Shown here in pieces: positions 34,094 through 43,014 of a stretch of 50,936 nucleotides of DNA. This stretch comes from Chloroflexota bacterium (lineage in GTDB: Bacteria; Chloroflexota; Anaerolineae; Aggregatilineales; Phototrophicaceae): positions 1-50,936 of the forward strand of contig JAPOYS010000053.1 of NCBI GenBank assembly GCA_026706455.1, in the 5' to 3' direction. Under the pieces are notes generated by a model, which saw only the letters and a list, made by a program, of their open reading frames with translations, was not told where the DNA came from and searched no databases. The position numbers and the translations under genes were made by a program. Every line of letters starts with the position of its first letter. Within the stretch, counting starts at the first letter, position 1.

Positions 34094-35857
34094 CTAGGAA
34101 CTTGGCCGCGTCTTGCTGACCAGGAAACCGGCGATATAGCCGACCTGGTTATTCGGCAGGTTCACCTTGTACCAGGCGCCGGAATCATCAGCCACGTCAA
34201 TCTTCTGCCCGTTCGCCAGGGTCGCCAGTATGTCGCAGTCGGTGGAGCCGCAAGCGCGGATGTTCGCGCCTCGCCCGGCGCTGATGTAATACGATTTGCC
34301 GGATTGTGTTGCGCTGGCCGCGTCGGCGCCGATCTCGTCCGCTCGCGTCGACAGCCGGGTAATGTCATCGACCAGGGATTGCGCCTGCCGTATATCTTCG
34401 ATGGGCAGGCCAACCGCCTCCAACTGCAGCATGGCGATGAAGTCCGCCGCCGCGCGCCGCATCAGCAGGCCCAGCTCTATCGCCTCGGCGCAGCGCGGCA
34501 GCTCCCGCCAAAGCATGTCGCGGAAGTCAAATGAGCGCTCGGCAAGTTTCTCAATATCAGCGCTGGTTTCGGCCGATAAGGCGGCGTCGACGAAAGCGTG
34601 AAACTCCGACACGAGATAGAGATGCAGAACGAGGATTTCTCCGCGGTCGCAGGCGGCCGCTGTCTCGGCCCGCGTCTCGCCGGGAACGACGCCGGCGCCT
34701 TCAAGCCGGCTGGCCATACTGTCGATCATCTGCGCGGTCAGTGCGCTGCCCGCCTCAAGCCTGGCTTTGTAAGGGCTGTCATCACCGCTTAGCTCAACCG
34801 TGCCGCGAGCGGCGGCCGATACGAGATCGCCGAGCAATTGCCGCACTTCCCATGCGGCGGCGAAGGCTTCGGCGCAGGGCGGCAGATAGGCTAGATTTCT
34901 GCTGCGATAGTGGAAATAGGCTTCGTTGTAGCCTTGCAGGTCGGCCGCCGTCTGTATCCGTCGCCCGCGCTGCAGCAAGTCGGTGTATTCCGGCATCAGC
35001 TTGTCATAGGCGAGTGCCAGCTCCGTCACGCTGCAGGTCGGCAGCGCGGCGGAAACCGTCGATGTTTCGGCGCTATAACGGGCGCGGCGCTCTTCCAGAT
35101 TGACTTGCCATTCACTCAAGCGATCTTCGCTTTCGGCAAGGGGGCTTTCGTATGGGTTCCCAAGCTCTGGCGCGACGAGGTCAATCGCAGTCATCGCGGC
35201 GGCGTCGGTCGCGGCGGCGCTCAGCAACATAGCCAGTTCGATCCCATCGGTGCACACGGGCGCCCGCCGGATATTCTCTTCGCGCCAGTTCAGCAGCTCG
35301 TCGATGACAGACAGGGGCTGATCGCCGTCGCCGTCCAGCAGCGCCGCGAGCTCGGCCCGCAAGTCCTCGAGCGCTGTCAATTGGCCGAGACCGCATTTCG
35401 CCGTGTTCCGCTTAGCCGGTTCCGGCACGTCGGAACGGTCTGTGCCTAGCATAGCCGCGGCCAGGCCTTCCAGCCTTTCCTGGTCGCCGGTCAAGTGAAG
35501 GCGGTAGGGATTGTCTCCTTCGGGTACCTCGGCGAGGTCAAGCGCCGTCCGGCCGATGAAGTCACCGGTCAGTTCAATGACCAGCCGCTGATAGGCAAAA
35601 GCGTCGGCGCAGGGCGGGGCCTCCGGGGGTTGATCGTCCCGGCTGTCGATCTCTGCCTGCGCAAAGTCCAGCAGGCCATCCACGCTGCTGATGGTTCGGC
35701 CCAATTCAATCTGGCTCTCGGCGATTTGGTCGAAAAGCGTCCGGAATTCGGCGCTTGTGCAAGGCGGCAGGTCATAAGCTCGCGCCGTTAGCGGCTTGGC
35801 GACGGCTAGCAACAACAGGAGACAATAGAACTGAGTCGTGATCGCCAGTCGGCGCAT
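34094..35857 (-). CDS. Secreted four-repeat protein with C-terminal SH3b domain (paralogue B)
   Basis: 587 residues, same design as the gene 160 bases downstream: signal peptide (MRRLAITTQFYCLLLLLAVA), four helical units starting near residues 32, 155, 274 and 403 with cysteine pairs (PPCTSAE / PPCADAF, KCGLGQL / PVCTDGI, PTCSVTE / PPCAEAF, ACDRGEI / PRCAEAI), and a final SH3b (ANIRACGSTDCDILATLANGQ...NQVGYIAGFLVS). The C-terminal ends of A and B are nearly the same (YIAGFLVSKTRP), the N-terminal units much less so. Start at 35857: AAAGG 7 bases upstream; an in-frame upstream extension is non-coding in appearance. Probably envelope-attached; the role is unknown. Confidence 0.85.
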   Translation of the reverse strand: MRRLAITTQFYCLLLLLAVAKPLTARAYDLPPCTSAEFRTLFDQIAESQIELGRTISSVDGLLDFAQAEIDSRDDQPPEAPPCADAFAYQRLVIELTGDFIGRTALDLAEVPEGDNPYRLHLTGDQERLEGLAAAMLGTDRSDVPEPAKRNTAKCGLGQLTALEDLRAELAALLDGDGDQPLSVIDELLNWREENIRRAPVCTDGIELAMLLSAAATDAAAMTAIDLVAPELGNPYESPLAESEDRLSEWQVNLEERRARYSAETSTVSAALPTCSVTELALAYDKLMPEYTDLLQRGRRIQTAADLQGYNEAYFHYRSRNLAYLPPCAEAFAAAWEVRQLLGDLVSAAARGTVELSGDDSPYKARLEAGSALTAQMIDSMASRLEGAGVVPGETRAETAAACDRGEILVLHLYLVSEFHAFVDAALSAETSADIEKLAERSFDFRDMLWRELPRCAEAIELGLLMRRAAADFIAMLQLEAVGLPIEDIRQAQSLVDDITRLSTRADEIGADAASATQSGKSYYISAGRGANIRACGSTDCDILATLANGQKIDVADDSGAWYKVNLPNNQVGYIAGFLVSKTRPSS

Positions 35858-35984
35858 CAATTTGCCTTTCCGCCCTGACACAGACCTGCGACAGCTATCA
35901 TACAGCATCTGTCGCCGCCGCTGCAGTCGCCGTCGGTCAATCGTATCAGACTTGTAGTTTACGGCTGCCGTCGCGCGGGGCAAG

Positions 35985-36986
35985 TTAGTCCCGCCTGAAT
36001 CGCGGGATGACATCGCGTCCAATCGCGTCGATGGCGGCGAGAATGTCCGGACCCAAAGGCGGACCAAAGCTCAGATGCCGCAGGCCCAGCGCCGCCAGCT
36101 CGTCCAGCCGCGCGTTCAAAGCGTCAGTCGTGCCGGCGATGCCCATCCGCATCATCCGCGGACTGACCATATCCCGCGCCGCCCGCTTGTCCTGCTCCAC
36201 ATGGTAAGCGCGGCGGATCGGCTCGAAGTCGCCCCGCGTCAAACCCAACTGACCCAATATCATTGGGCTTAGCGAATGTCCGTAATAAGCGATTTTGTCC
36301 GCCAGCATCGCCTCCGCCGCCCGCTGATCAACCGAGACGGAGCACCAGATGCAAGCCGCCAGGTCAATGTCATCGAGAGCGCGTCCGGCGCGTTCCAGCC
36401 CGCGCTGGATATGCGGCAGGACATTGGCGTAATGCTCTGGCGGAAAGAGCAGCGGCAAGCCCCCATCGGCAATGGCGCCGATCTCTTCCAGCATCCTCGG
36501 GCTCATCGCGCCCAGATAAATCGGCGCCCGCCGCCCCGCCGGAAAGCGCAGCCAGGCTTCCTCACTCCAGCTCAAGACCGCCCCGTCCATCGCCGCGTTT
36601 TGATTTGAAGTCAGCCTGTTGATCGCCGTTACCGTTTCCACGACCAGCGTGCGCGGATAGCGAAATGCCATGCCCAGCCAGTTGCTGATGAAATCCTCGG
36701 CCCCGCTGGAGATGCCCAGGTTGAAGCGCCCGCCGGCGAGTTCGTCCAGGGTCGCCGCGACCATCGCCATCTCCGCCGGATGAAGCGTATAGGGGTTGAG
36801 GACGCAAGTGCCGATCTCGATGCGCTCGGTCGATAACGCGACAGCCGACAAGATCACTGGTGCGCTGCGCAGAAACAGATCATCGCTGACCCAGAATTGA
36901 TCGAAGCCGGCCGCCTCCGCTGCCCTTGCGTAAATGACATAGTCACGTACCGGCAGGTCATTGTTGAAGCGCAGGCTGAATTTCAT
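35985..36986 (-). CDS. LLM-class F420-dependent oxidoreductase (MER-like)
   Basis: 333-residue TIM barrel resembling F420-dependent methylenetetrahydromethanopterin reductase-like proteins. Features include RDYVIYARAAEAAGFDQFWVSDD, STERIEIGTCVLNPYTLHP, the APIYLGAMSPRMLEEIGAIADG flavin/F420 block and SFGPPLGPD near the end. Its ATG shares one base with the upstream Rid-family stop, so translation is coupled. Last gene of a four-gene operon with D-amino acid oxidase, an EamA transporter and a Rid protein, which hints at work on an amino-acid-derived substrate (inference). Cytoplasmic. Confidence 0.9.
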   Translation of the reverse strand: MKFSLRFNNDLPVRDYVIYARAAEAAGFDQFWVSDDLFLRSAPVILSAVALSTERIEIGTCVLNPYTLHPAEMAMVAATLDELAGGRFNLGISSGAEDFISNWLGMAFRYPRTLVVETVTAINRLTSNQNAAMDGAVLSWSEEAWLRFPAGRRAPIYLGAMSPRMLEEIGAIADGGLPLLFPPEHYANVLPHIQRGLERAGRALDDIDLAACIWCSVSVDQRAAEAMLADKIAYYGHSLSPMILGQLGLTRGDFEPIRRAYHVEQDKRAARDMVSPRMMRMGIAGTTDALNARLDELAALGLRHLSFGPPLGPDILAAIDAIGRDVIPRFRRD

Positions 36987-37381
36987 CAGTCCTCCGCGGC
37001 GATGATCGCTTCCGCTTCCATCTCAACCAGGTAGTCCTCGCCCACCAGCGCGTGGATATACACCAGCGTATTCGCCGGCCGGATGTCACCGAAGTACTGT
37101 CCATGCACGCGGCAGACCGCCTCCCAGTCCGCGCCCGGCGCCAGGTAAATCCGCGTGCGCACGACGTCTTTCAGCGAGGCGCCCGCTTCACCCAGCGCCG
37201 CTTCTATCTTGCGGATGATGAAGTCGGTCTGCGCCGCGCTGTCGCCGATGCCGATGATCTGGTCCGCGCCTTCTGTCGCCGTCGTGCCGGAGACATGCAC
37301 GACATTCCCCAGCCGCACCGCCCGCGAATAACCGGCGATCTTCTCGTAAACCGTGCCCGATGAGATATTTTGCCTGGTCAT
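36986..37381 (-). CDS. Rid-family (YjgF/YER057c/UK114) protein lacking the catalytic Arg
   Basis: 131 residues, the fold of RidA enamine/imine deaminases: [45 protein letters not shown] and a C-terminal VEMEAEAII. RidA proper carries an Arg in PARS that holds the substrate carboxylate. Here the aligned stretch is PANT, so that Arg is replaced by Asn. This places it in a Rid subgroup without proven deaminase activity and weakens the idea that it hydrolyses the imines made by the oxidase of the same operon. GGAGGGG is next to the ATG. Cytoplasmic; likely trimeric like the family. Confidence 0.9.
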   Translation of the reverse strand: MTRQNISSGTVYEKIAGYSRAVRLGNVVHVSGTTATEGADQIIGIGDSAAQTDFIIRKIEAALGEAGASLKDVVRTRIYLAPGADWEAVCRVHGQYFGDIRPANTLVYIHALVGEDYLVEMEAEAIIAAED

Positions 37382-37414
37382 ATCCCCTCCACTATGACAG
37401 TCGCTGAAGCCAGC

Positions 37415-38320
37415 CTAGCGTCTCTTGCCCATCATCACCAGCAACACCCCGCTGATAATCACCGCCATCGCCAGCAGGCCGATATGCGTGATGCTCTCCG
37501 CCCGTAGCGAAATGCCCAGCAGCACCGCGATGACCGGATTGACGTAGCCATAACTCGTCGCCAGCGCCGGCCGGACCTTGCGCACCAGGTACATATAGGC
37601 GCTGAAACCCAGCAAAGTGGGGAAGAGTGACAAATATATCAGAGCTGCGGTGGCGGGGAAAGCCGGATTGGCGGGCAGCTGTTCGCCGCGCAGAAAGCCG
37701 ATCAGCGTCAAGGCGCAGAAGCCGCCCAGCATTTGAAAGAAAAGGCTCATCATCCCAGAAGGTAGCGCCATGCGATTGCTGATCATCGAGCCCAGCGCCC
37801 AAGCCATCGGGCCGAGCAACAGGACCAAAGCGCCGACCGGATTGGCTTGCATGCCCTTTTCCAGGTTGAGCAGCGCGACGCCGGCGATGCCAATCAGCGC
37901 GCCCATCAATTCCAGCCTGCCCGGACAGTGACCAAGAAGCGCGGCGAAGATGGTCGCCCAGATGACGACCGCGGCGACCGCCACCGAAGTCAACCCGCTG
38001 GACACGCCCAATTCCTGACCCAGCGCGATCAGGCCCGCGCCGCTGAACATCAATGTGCCGAGGAAGGCGGCGCTGACAATTTCTTTCTGCCCGGGCAATG
38101 CGGCGCCGCGCAGCAGGAGCGCCCCCGCCAGAACGACGATACAGCCGAACAAGCGTAAAGCGGAAAGCAGAAAAGGCGGATAGCTTTCCAGAGCGAAGGA
38201 GACGCCCAGGTAGGATGAGCCCCACATCAGATAGATGGTCGCCAGCGCCAGCGGGACCGGCAGCCGCGGAAGGCCGACCTGCGGACTTGGCCGACGCAAG
38301 ATTCTGCTCGTCGAGATCAT
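37415..38320 (-). CDS. EamA/DMT-family transporter
   Basis: 301 residues with ten predicted membrane helices in two EamA halves. The first half starts LATIYLMWGSSYLGVSFALE, typical of the YedA/RhaT-like group; the second ends in GYVNPVIAVLLGISLRAES, the conserved PVxA block. These proteins export or exchange amino acids and other metabolites at the inner membrane. The ATG at 38320 overlaps the oxidase stop by four bases (ATGA), followed after 33 bases by the Rid gene. In this operon an amino acid or derivative is the likely cargo (inference). Confidence 0.92.
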   Translation of the reverse strand: MISTSRILRRPSPQVGLPRLPVPLALATIYLMWGSSYLGVSFALESYPPFLLSALRLFGCIVVLAGALLLRGAALPGQKEIVSAAFLGTLMFSGAGLIALGQELGVSSGLTSVAVAAVVIWATIFAALLGHCPGRLELMGALIGIAGVALLNLEKGMQANPVGALVLLLGPMAWALGSMISNRMALPSGMMSLFFQMLGGFCALTLIGFLRGEQLPANPAFPATAALIYLSLFPTLLGFSAYMYLVRKVRPALATSYGYVNPVIAVLLGISLRAESITHIGLLAMAVIISGVLLVMMGKRR

Positions 38321-39255
38321 CCGCACAAGCCCCGCGCCAGCGCAACCACATCCGCCGCGCAACCCCAGGACAAGGTATAGCCGATAGCCGCATGTCCATA
38401 ATTGTGAATCACAGCGCAGCTTGGCGACAGTTCTTCCACTTCCAGGCGCACATCGTGCCGGCCCGGGCGCAAGCCGCTGAATTGGCGCAACACCTTGGCG
38501 TCAGCGATGCTCGGCTCTATCTTGACGGTGCGCGCGAGGATGTCGGCGGCTACATCCGGGTCGATTTCACGGTTCCAATCCCACGGTACTTTTACGCCGC
38601 CAATCAGTACGCCGTCGCTGCGCGGAAAGATGTGATCAACCCGGTCATGGTTCATGTAGCCGAGGCTGATATCCGGCGCGTCTACCAGGGTGGTCTGCCC
38701 GCGGATGGGATACACCGCCTCATCCTGCGCCAGCTCGCGCGCGCCCACCCCGCTGCAATTCACGATTAAGGGCGCATCATCCGCGACTTCGTCCAGCGAA
38801 CTCACAGCCCGCGTTTCGATCCGTCCGCCGGCCTCTTCAAACTGGCGCTGCAAGTATTCCAGGTAAATCGGCGGCGCAACCATCGGCACATCCATCAAGT
38901 AGCCGTCTTGCATACCATCGGGCAAGTCCTGCGCTTCCATACGCTTGAAGAAGGGAATCCGATCGCGATACCAGGGCTCAGACATCGGCGTCGGATAGAC
39001 CTCGCGCATTCGCTGCAGCGTGACGCCGCTTCCCGGGACTTCCGTCAGTGGGAGAAAACGTTGGAGCGAGACTTCCGCCCAGCGCCGCAGCCGGCCGTCC
39101 AGGTCGGTAGCCGACCACATCGCGCCGGCTGCCATTGATGTCGTCGCCCCCGGCAAGTCACGCGTGAGGATGCGCGCCTGATAACCGGCGGCCTGCGAGT
39201 CCAGCGCCGCGCTCAAGCCGATGACGCCGCTGCCGATGATGATGATATCACTCAA
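38317..39255 (-). CDS. D-amino acid oxidase-like FAD oxidoreductase
   Basis: Oxidises D-amino acids (or glycine/D-aspartate) to imino acids with H2O2 formation. 312 residues: FAD-binding DIIIIGSGVIGLSAAL at the N-terminus, GATTSMAAGAMW, CSGVGARELA, YPIRGQTTLV, then the two family signatures GLRPGRHDVRLE and HNYGHAAIGYTLSWG. This is a strong match to the DAO family rather than generic FAD oxidases. The start is TTG at 39255 with GGAGGG 7 bases upstream. TAGAAT on the minus strand at 39327-39332 is a possible -10 box. First gene of the operon with EamA, Rid and LLM genes. No signal peptide: cytoplasmic. Confidence 0.95.
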   Translation of the reverse strand: MSDIIIIGSGVIGLSAALDSQAAGYQARILTRDLPGATTSMAAGAMWSATDLDGRLRRWAEVSLQRFLPLTEVPGSGVTLQRMREVYPTPMSEPWYRDRIPFFKRMEAQDLPDGMQDGYLMDVPMVAPPIYLEYLQRQFEEAGGRIETRAVSSLDEVADDAPLIVNCSGVGARELAQDEAVYPIRGQTTLVDAPDISLGYMNHDRVDHIFPRSDGVLIGGVKVPWDWNREIDPDVAADILARTVKIEPSIADAKVLRQFSGLRPGRHDVRLEVEELSPSCAVIHNYGHAAIGYTLSWGCAADVVALARGLCG

Positions 39256-39682
39256 AAGATGGCCCTCCCTCCTGGCAAGTCCGTGGCTGATCCGGTTTCA
39301 GCGCGAGCGGGAAAATGCTGGCGGGAATTCTAGCACAGCCGCTCCGGCGCGTAACCGGCGATAATGGCTTCCGCGCTCACACAAAATATCAAATTCGCTC
39401 GGCTACCGCGCACTGCGGTTTGACAGAAAAGAATCAGCGCGCGATGGGTATCGCGTCAAGCGGGTCTTCGAGCATTTGACAGGCTTAGACACTCGCAATG
39501 CGGGGCATGTTGCGTTATCTTTTTGATTTGACTTTGCCGCAGCGCTTCGCCGACCTGTGATACGACGAGTATGCCGGTGGAAAGGGGGACGTATCGAAGA
39601 GACTACTGCTGCGGTTCACCCGTCTACATGGGTGATTTGCCTGATTCACTCAGTTTAGCGACAAGTATCATGGAGAGGGAAA
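39256..39682. other. 427-base divergent spacer, probable promoters
   Basis: The left end holds the oxidase ribosome binding site and TAGAAT (39327-39332, minus). Two TTGACA hexamers on the plus strand (39420-39425, 39476-39481) lack convincing -10 partners. GGAGAGGG lies just before the ATG at 39683. Nothing else recognised; no coding frame. Confidence 0.4.
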
Positions 39683-41023
39683 ATGACTAACAAGATTACG
39701 CTTAGCCGTCGTGACTTTTTGCGCATGGCGGGCATGAGTTCGCTGGCTGCCGGCGTCTACACCATCCCCGGCGTCGGCTCGGTCATCGCCCAGGACGAGC
39801 AAGAAGTGACCGTCATGTTTTGGGACGGCCCGCCTTTGATCGGCATTGGCGAAAAGGCGCTGGCGCCCTTTGACGAAGCCTACCCGGATTGCAAGCTCAA
39901 TTTCACCTCGGTGCCCGGCGGACCGAACCAGGGCTACAACGACAAGTTGTTCACCAGTCTGGCGGCCGGCATACCGCCCGATGTCTTCATCATTGAAATC
40001 GGCGAGTTGCCCGGCTTCCTCAACCGTGACCTGCTGGTGGATCTCAAACCCTATATCGACGCCGACAATTACGATTTGTCGCAGTTCCCCGATCTCGCTA
40101 TCGAAGCCTACACCCACGAAGGTGGCATCTATGGTGTGCCGGACAATGTCGCCGCCCTCGCCATCTATTACAACCAGGACTTGTTCGAAGAGAACGGCGC
40201 CATGCTGCCCACCGCCCAATGGGACGACGAAGGCTGGACGGTCGATGACTTCTTCAGTTCCTGCGAGAAGCTGAAGAAAGTCGACGCCAACGGCCGGACG
40301 ACGCATTTCGCTTATGACGTCAACGGTTGGGACAAGCACTGGCAGACCTGGGTGCGCGTCTTCGGCGGTCAGGTGGTTGACGACCCCTTCTTCCCGACTG
40401 AATGCACCCTGAACGAAGCGGGGGCGGTAGAAGGTTTGCAATTCTTCGCCGACCTGCGCTGGGAATACGGCTTTGCGCCGCGTCCGGAAGCCCTGGCCGA
40501 GATGGGCACTGGAGCGCTGATGCAGACCGGGCGCCTGGGCATGTTCGTCAGCGGCAGTTGGAGCTTCCCCAGCTATCGCGATGCCGACTTCAATATCGCG
40601 CTGGGTCACTTCCCGGCTGGTCCCGGCGGCCGCGCCAACTACGTCTACTACTTCCCGCTGGTCGTGCCGAAGACGAGCCAAGCGCCGGAATGCGCCTGGA
40701 ACCTGCTGAAGTTCTTCAACGGCCCGGCGATGGAAACCATTATCAAGGAAGGCGGCTTGCAAGGCACGACCTTCGAGGCGCAGGAGAAGTGGTTTGTGAC
40801 GGATCCGCTGCCGCCGGCCAACAAGCATGTGATGCTGGACGCGGCCAGGCACTTCGTCGCGCCCGACCCGGTGCTGACCAACTGGGGCGAGATCACCAGC
40901 ATTATGGCGGCGCAGATCGATCTGCTCTTGATCGGCGAAGAGCGCGACGCGCAAGTCGTCTGCGACGAGATCGTCCGCCAGGTCAACCCGCTGATCCAAG
41001 AGGGTCAGTGGCGGAGCGGTTAA
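39683..41023 (+). CDS. Sugar ABC transporter substrate-binding protein, Tat signal
   Basis: 446 residues of SBP family 1 (maltose/multiple sugar type). The N-terminus LSRRDFLRMAGMSSLAAGVY is a twin-arginine signal, so the protein is exported folded. Family segments: FTSVPGGPNQGYNDKLFTS, GIPPDVFIIEIGELPGF, YGVPDNVAALAIYYNQDLF, MLPTAQWDDEGWTVDDFF and GRLGMFVSGSWSFP. GGAGAGGG precedes the ATG. Two permease genes and a GH127 enzyme follow on the same strand, so arabinofuranose-containing oligosaccharides are a reasonable ligand guess (inference from context). Confidence 0.95.
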   Translation: MTNKITLSRRDFLRMAGMSSLAAGVYTIPGVGSVIAQDEQEVTVMFWDGPPLIGIGEKALAPFDEAYPDCKLNFTSVPGGPNQGYNDKLFTSLAAGIPPDVFIIEIGELPGFLNRDLLVDLKPYIDADNYDLSQFPDLAIEAYTHEGGIYGVPDNVAALAIYYNQDLFEENGAMLPTAQWDDEGWTVDDFFSSCEKLKKVDANGRTTHFAYDVNGWDKHWQTWVRVFGGQVVDDPFFPTECTLNEAGAVEGLQFFADLRWEYGFAPRPEALAEMGTGALMQTGRLGMFVSGSWSFPSYRDADFNIALGHFPAGPGGRANYVYYFPLVVPKTSQAPECAWNLLKFFNGPAMETIIKEGGLQGTTFEAQEKWFVTDPLPPANKHVMLDAARHFVAPDPVLTNWGEITSIMAAQIDLLLIGEERDAQVVCDEIVRQVNPLIQEGQWRSG

Positions 41024-41029
41024 TGAATT

Positions 41030-41160
41030 TGCCCCCCCATCCCCCGGCCCCTTCTCTCCATCTCTATGGAGAGCATCCCACCAGGAGGGAAGGGGAGTTG
41101 TGGATGAGGCGATGCCTTAGCTTAATCCCCTCCCTCTCGGGGAGGGGTTTGGGGTGGTGG
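41030..41160. repeat. Spacer repeat, family II, between binding protein and permease genes
   Basis: CCCCCCCATCCCCCGGCCCC, CTCCATCTCTATGGAG, then CCCCTCCC-TCTC-GGGGAGGGG and TTTGGGGTGGTGG. It has the same layout as the liv operon copies but more degenerate. The permease's AGGAACGCAGG site follows it. Confidence 0.65.
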
Positions 41161-41180
41161 CTTAGAGGAACGCAGGCAAC

Positions 41181-42128
41181 ATGAGCCTCGCCCAATTCGT
41201 CAAGAATCAGAGCGGCATAGCCAGCATCAACGTCGGCTACAAGCGCGGCGAGACTGTGCTGGCTTGGGCGATGGTCTCGCCCTGGATCATCGGCTTTCTC
41301 TTGCTGACGGCTTTTCCCATGATCGCCTCGCTGGCGCTTTCCTTCTTCAAGTGGGACATCTTGTCCCCGCCGAAGTGGATCGGCTTGGCCAACTATGTGA
41401 AACTCTTCTCTGTCGACCCGCTGCCGATGCACGCGCTGAAGATCACGGTGATTTTCTCGCTGGCTTCCATCCCGCTGAACATCGTCTTCGGCTTGGCGAT
41501 TGCCATGTTGCTGAACACCAACATCCGTGGCTTGGCCGTCTTCCGCACCATCTACTACCTGCCGGCCATCCTCTCGGGTGTGGCGGTGGCTATCCTCTGG
41601 CAGTGGATTTTCTCCAGCGATTTCGGCTTGCTCAATACAGCCTTGCGCGTCTTCGGCATCGAGGGGCCCGCCTGGCTGGGCAGCAAGATCTGGGTGCTGC
41701 CGGCCTTCGTTATCATGCGGCTCTGGAGCGTCGGCGGCGGCATGGTCATCTACCTCGCCGGCTTGCAGGCGATACCCACCGACCTCTACGAAGCGGCTGA
41801 GATTGATGGCGCGAACTGGTGGCAGCGCATCTTCCGCATCACCCTGCCCATGCTCAGCCCGACCATCTTCTTCCAGCTGATCACCGGCGTCATCTTCACC
41901 ATGCAGATTTTCACCGAGACCTTCATCATGACCGATGGCGGTCCGGCCAATGCCTCGCTCTTTTACTTGCTCTATCTCTATCGCCAAGCTTTCCAGAACT
42001 TCAAGATGGGTTACGCCTCGGCGCTTGCTTGGGTCTTCTTCGTCGCGATACTGCTGCTGACCCTGATCCTCTTCGCCACGGCCAAGTTCTGGGTCTATTA
42101 CGAAGCGGAATCGGACGAGGACAACTGA
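41181..42128 (+). CDS. Sugar ABC transporter permease (MalF/UgpA type)
   Basis: 315-residue inner-membrane permease with six helices of the binding-protein-dependent transport family. Typical pieces are AWAMVSPWIIGFLLLTAFPM in helix 1, NTNIRGLAVFRTIYYLPAIL and the EAA loop DLYEAAEIDGANWWQRIFRI..LPMLSP (Glu-Ala-Ala then Gly). It overlaps the next permease by one base (TGATG). The pair would form a heterodimeric channel. No ATPase gene is present in the cluster, so a shared MsmK-like ATPase encoded elsewhere is likely. Confidence 0.95.
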   Translation: MSLAQFVKNQSGIASINVGYKRGETVLAWAMVSPWIIGFLLLTAFPMIASLALSFFKWDILSPPKWIGLANYVKLFSVDPLPMHALKITVIFSLASIPLNIVFGLAIAMLLNTNIRGLAVFRTIYYLPAILSGVAVAILWQWIFSSDFGLLNTALRVFGIEGPAWLGSKIWVLPAFVIMRLWSVGGGMVIYLAGLQAIPTDLYEAAEIDGANWWQRIFRITLPMLSPTIFFQLITGVIFTMQIFTETFIMTDGGPANASLFYLLYLYRQAFQNFKMGYASALAWVFFVAILLLTLILFATAKFWVYYEAESDEDN

Positions 42129-42976
42129 TGAGCAGCAAGGGCGTCAGCTTAAGCGCGCGGCAAATCATCAGCAAAATCATCGTATACTTGCTCCTCGGCG
42201 CGGGATCGATCATCATCCTGCTCCCGCTTCAATGGATGATCTCGACATCGCTCAAGCCGCTCTCGCATGTCTTCCGCTTCCCGCCGGAATTCTGGCCGCA
42301 GAAGATCGTTTGGGCGAACTATCCCGACGCCCTGACGCAGCTGCCCTTCGATCTCTATTTCCGCAATACCGTCATCATCGTCTTCTTTTGCCTGCTGGGC
42401 GAAGTGATCGTCTCGTCAATAGTCGCCTATGCCTTCTCCCGCCTGCGCTGGCGCGGGCGCAACGCCCTCTTCATCGTCGTGCTGGCGACCATGATGCTGC
42501 CGCGCCAGGTCACCTTGATACCGGAATTCATCATCTTCAAAGAACTGAACATGATTGATACTTTCTGGCCGCTGATCTTGCCTTCCTGGTTCGGCAACCC
42601 CTTCTACATATTCCTCTTGCGGCAGTATTTCCTGACTCATTCGCGCGAGCTTGACCAAGCGGCGGTGATCGACGGCTGTTCGCGCTTCGGCGTCTTCTGG
42701 CGCATCACCCTGCCCATGTCCAAGCCGGTGCTGGCGGCGGTCGCCATCTTCTCATTCCAGTTTCATTGGAACGATTTCTTTCGCCCGCTCATCTTCCTCT
42801 TCAGCCAGGAGAATTATACGCTGGCGCTCGGCCTGCGCTTCTTCCAGGGCACCTACGGCACCGAATGGAACTCACTCATGGCGGTATCGCTGGTCGTCAT
42901 GCTGCCGCTGATCGTCGTCTTCTTCTTCACGCAGAAGTACTTCATCCAGGGCGTCGTCTTCACAGGTTACAAATGA
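42128..42976 (+). CDS. Sugar ABC transporter permease (MalG/UgpE type)
   Basis: 282-residue second permease with six helices; the ATG at 42128 shares its A with the previous TGA. Family features: helix 1 followed by LQWMISTSLKP, NTVIIVFFCLLGEVIVSSIVAYAFSR, MLPRQVTLIPEF and the EAA loop ELDQAAVIDGCSRFGVFWRI with LPMSKP. It ends QGVVFTGYK, the near-universal MalG terminus. A longer in-frame reading from upstream is not supported. Works with 41181-42128 and the Tat-exported binding protein. Confidence 0.95.
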   Translation: MSSKGVSLSARQIISKIIVYLLLGAGSIIILLPLQWMISTSLKPLSHVFRFPPEFWPQKIVWANYPDALTQLPFDLYFRNTVIIVFFCLLGEVIVSSIVAYAFSRLRWRGRNALFIVVLATMMLPRQVTLIPEFIIFKELNMIDTFWPLILPSWFGNPFYIFLLRQYFLTHSRELDQAAVIDGCSRFGVFWRITLPMSKPVLAAVAIFSFQFHWNDFFRPLIFLFSQENYTLALGLRFFQGTYGTEWNSLMAVSLVVMLPLIVVFFFTQKYFIQGVVFTGYK

Positions 42977-43014
42977 TCGCTGGCTGCGAATCAAGAAAAG
43001 GACAAAGCAGAGAC

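Noticed and set aside
36986-37381. Canonical RidA imine deaminase
   Set aside because: The substrate-binding Arg is replaced by Asn in the aligned PANT segment.
37392-38399. 335-codon minus-strand frame overlapping the EamA gene
   Set aside because: Arg/Gly-rich, no membrane helices; the EamA frame has ten helices and coupled start and stop overlaps.
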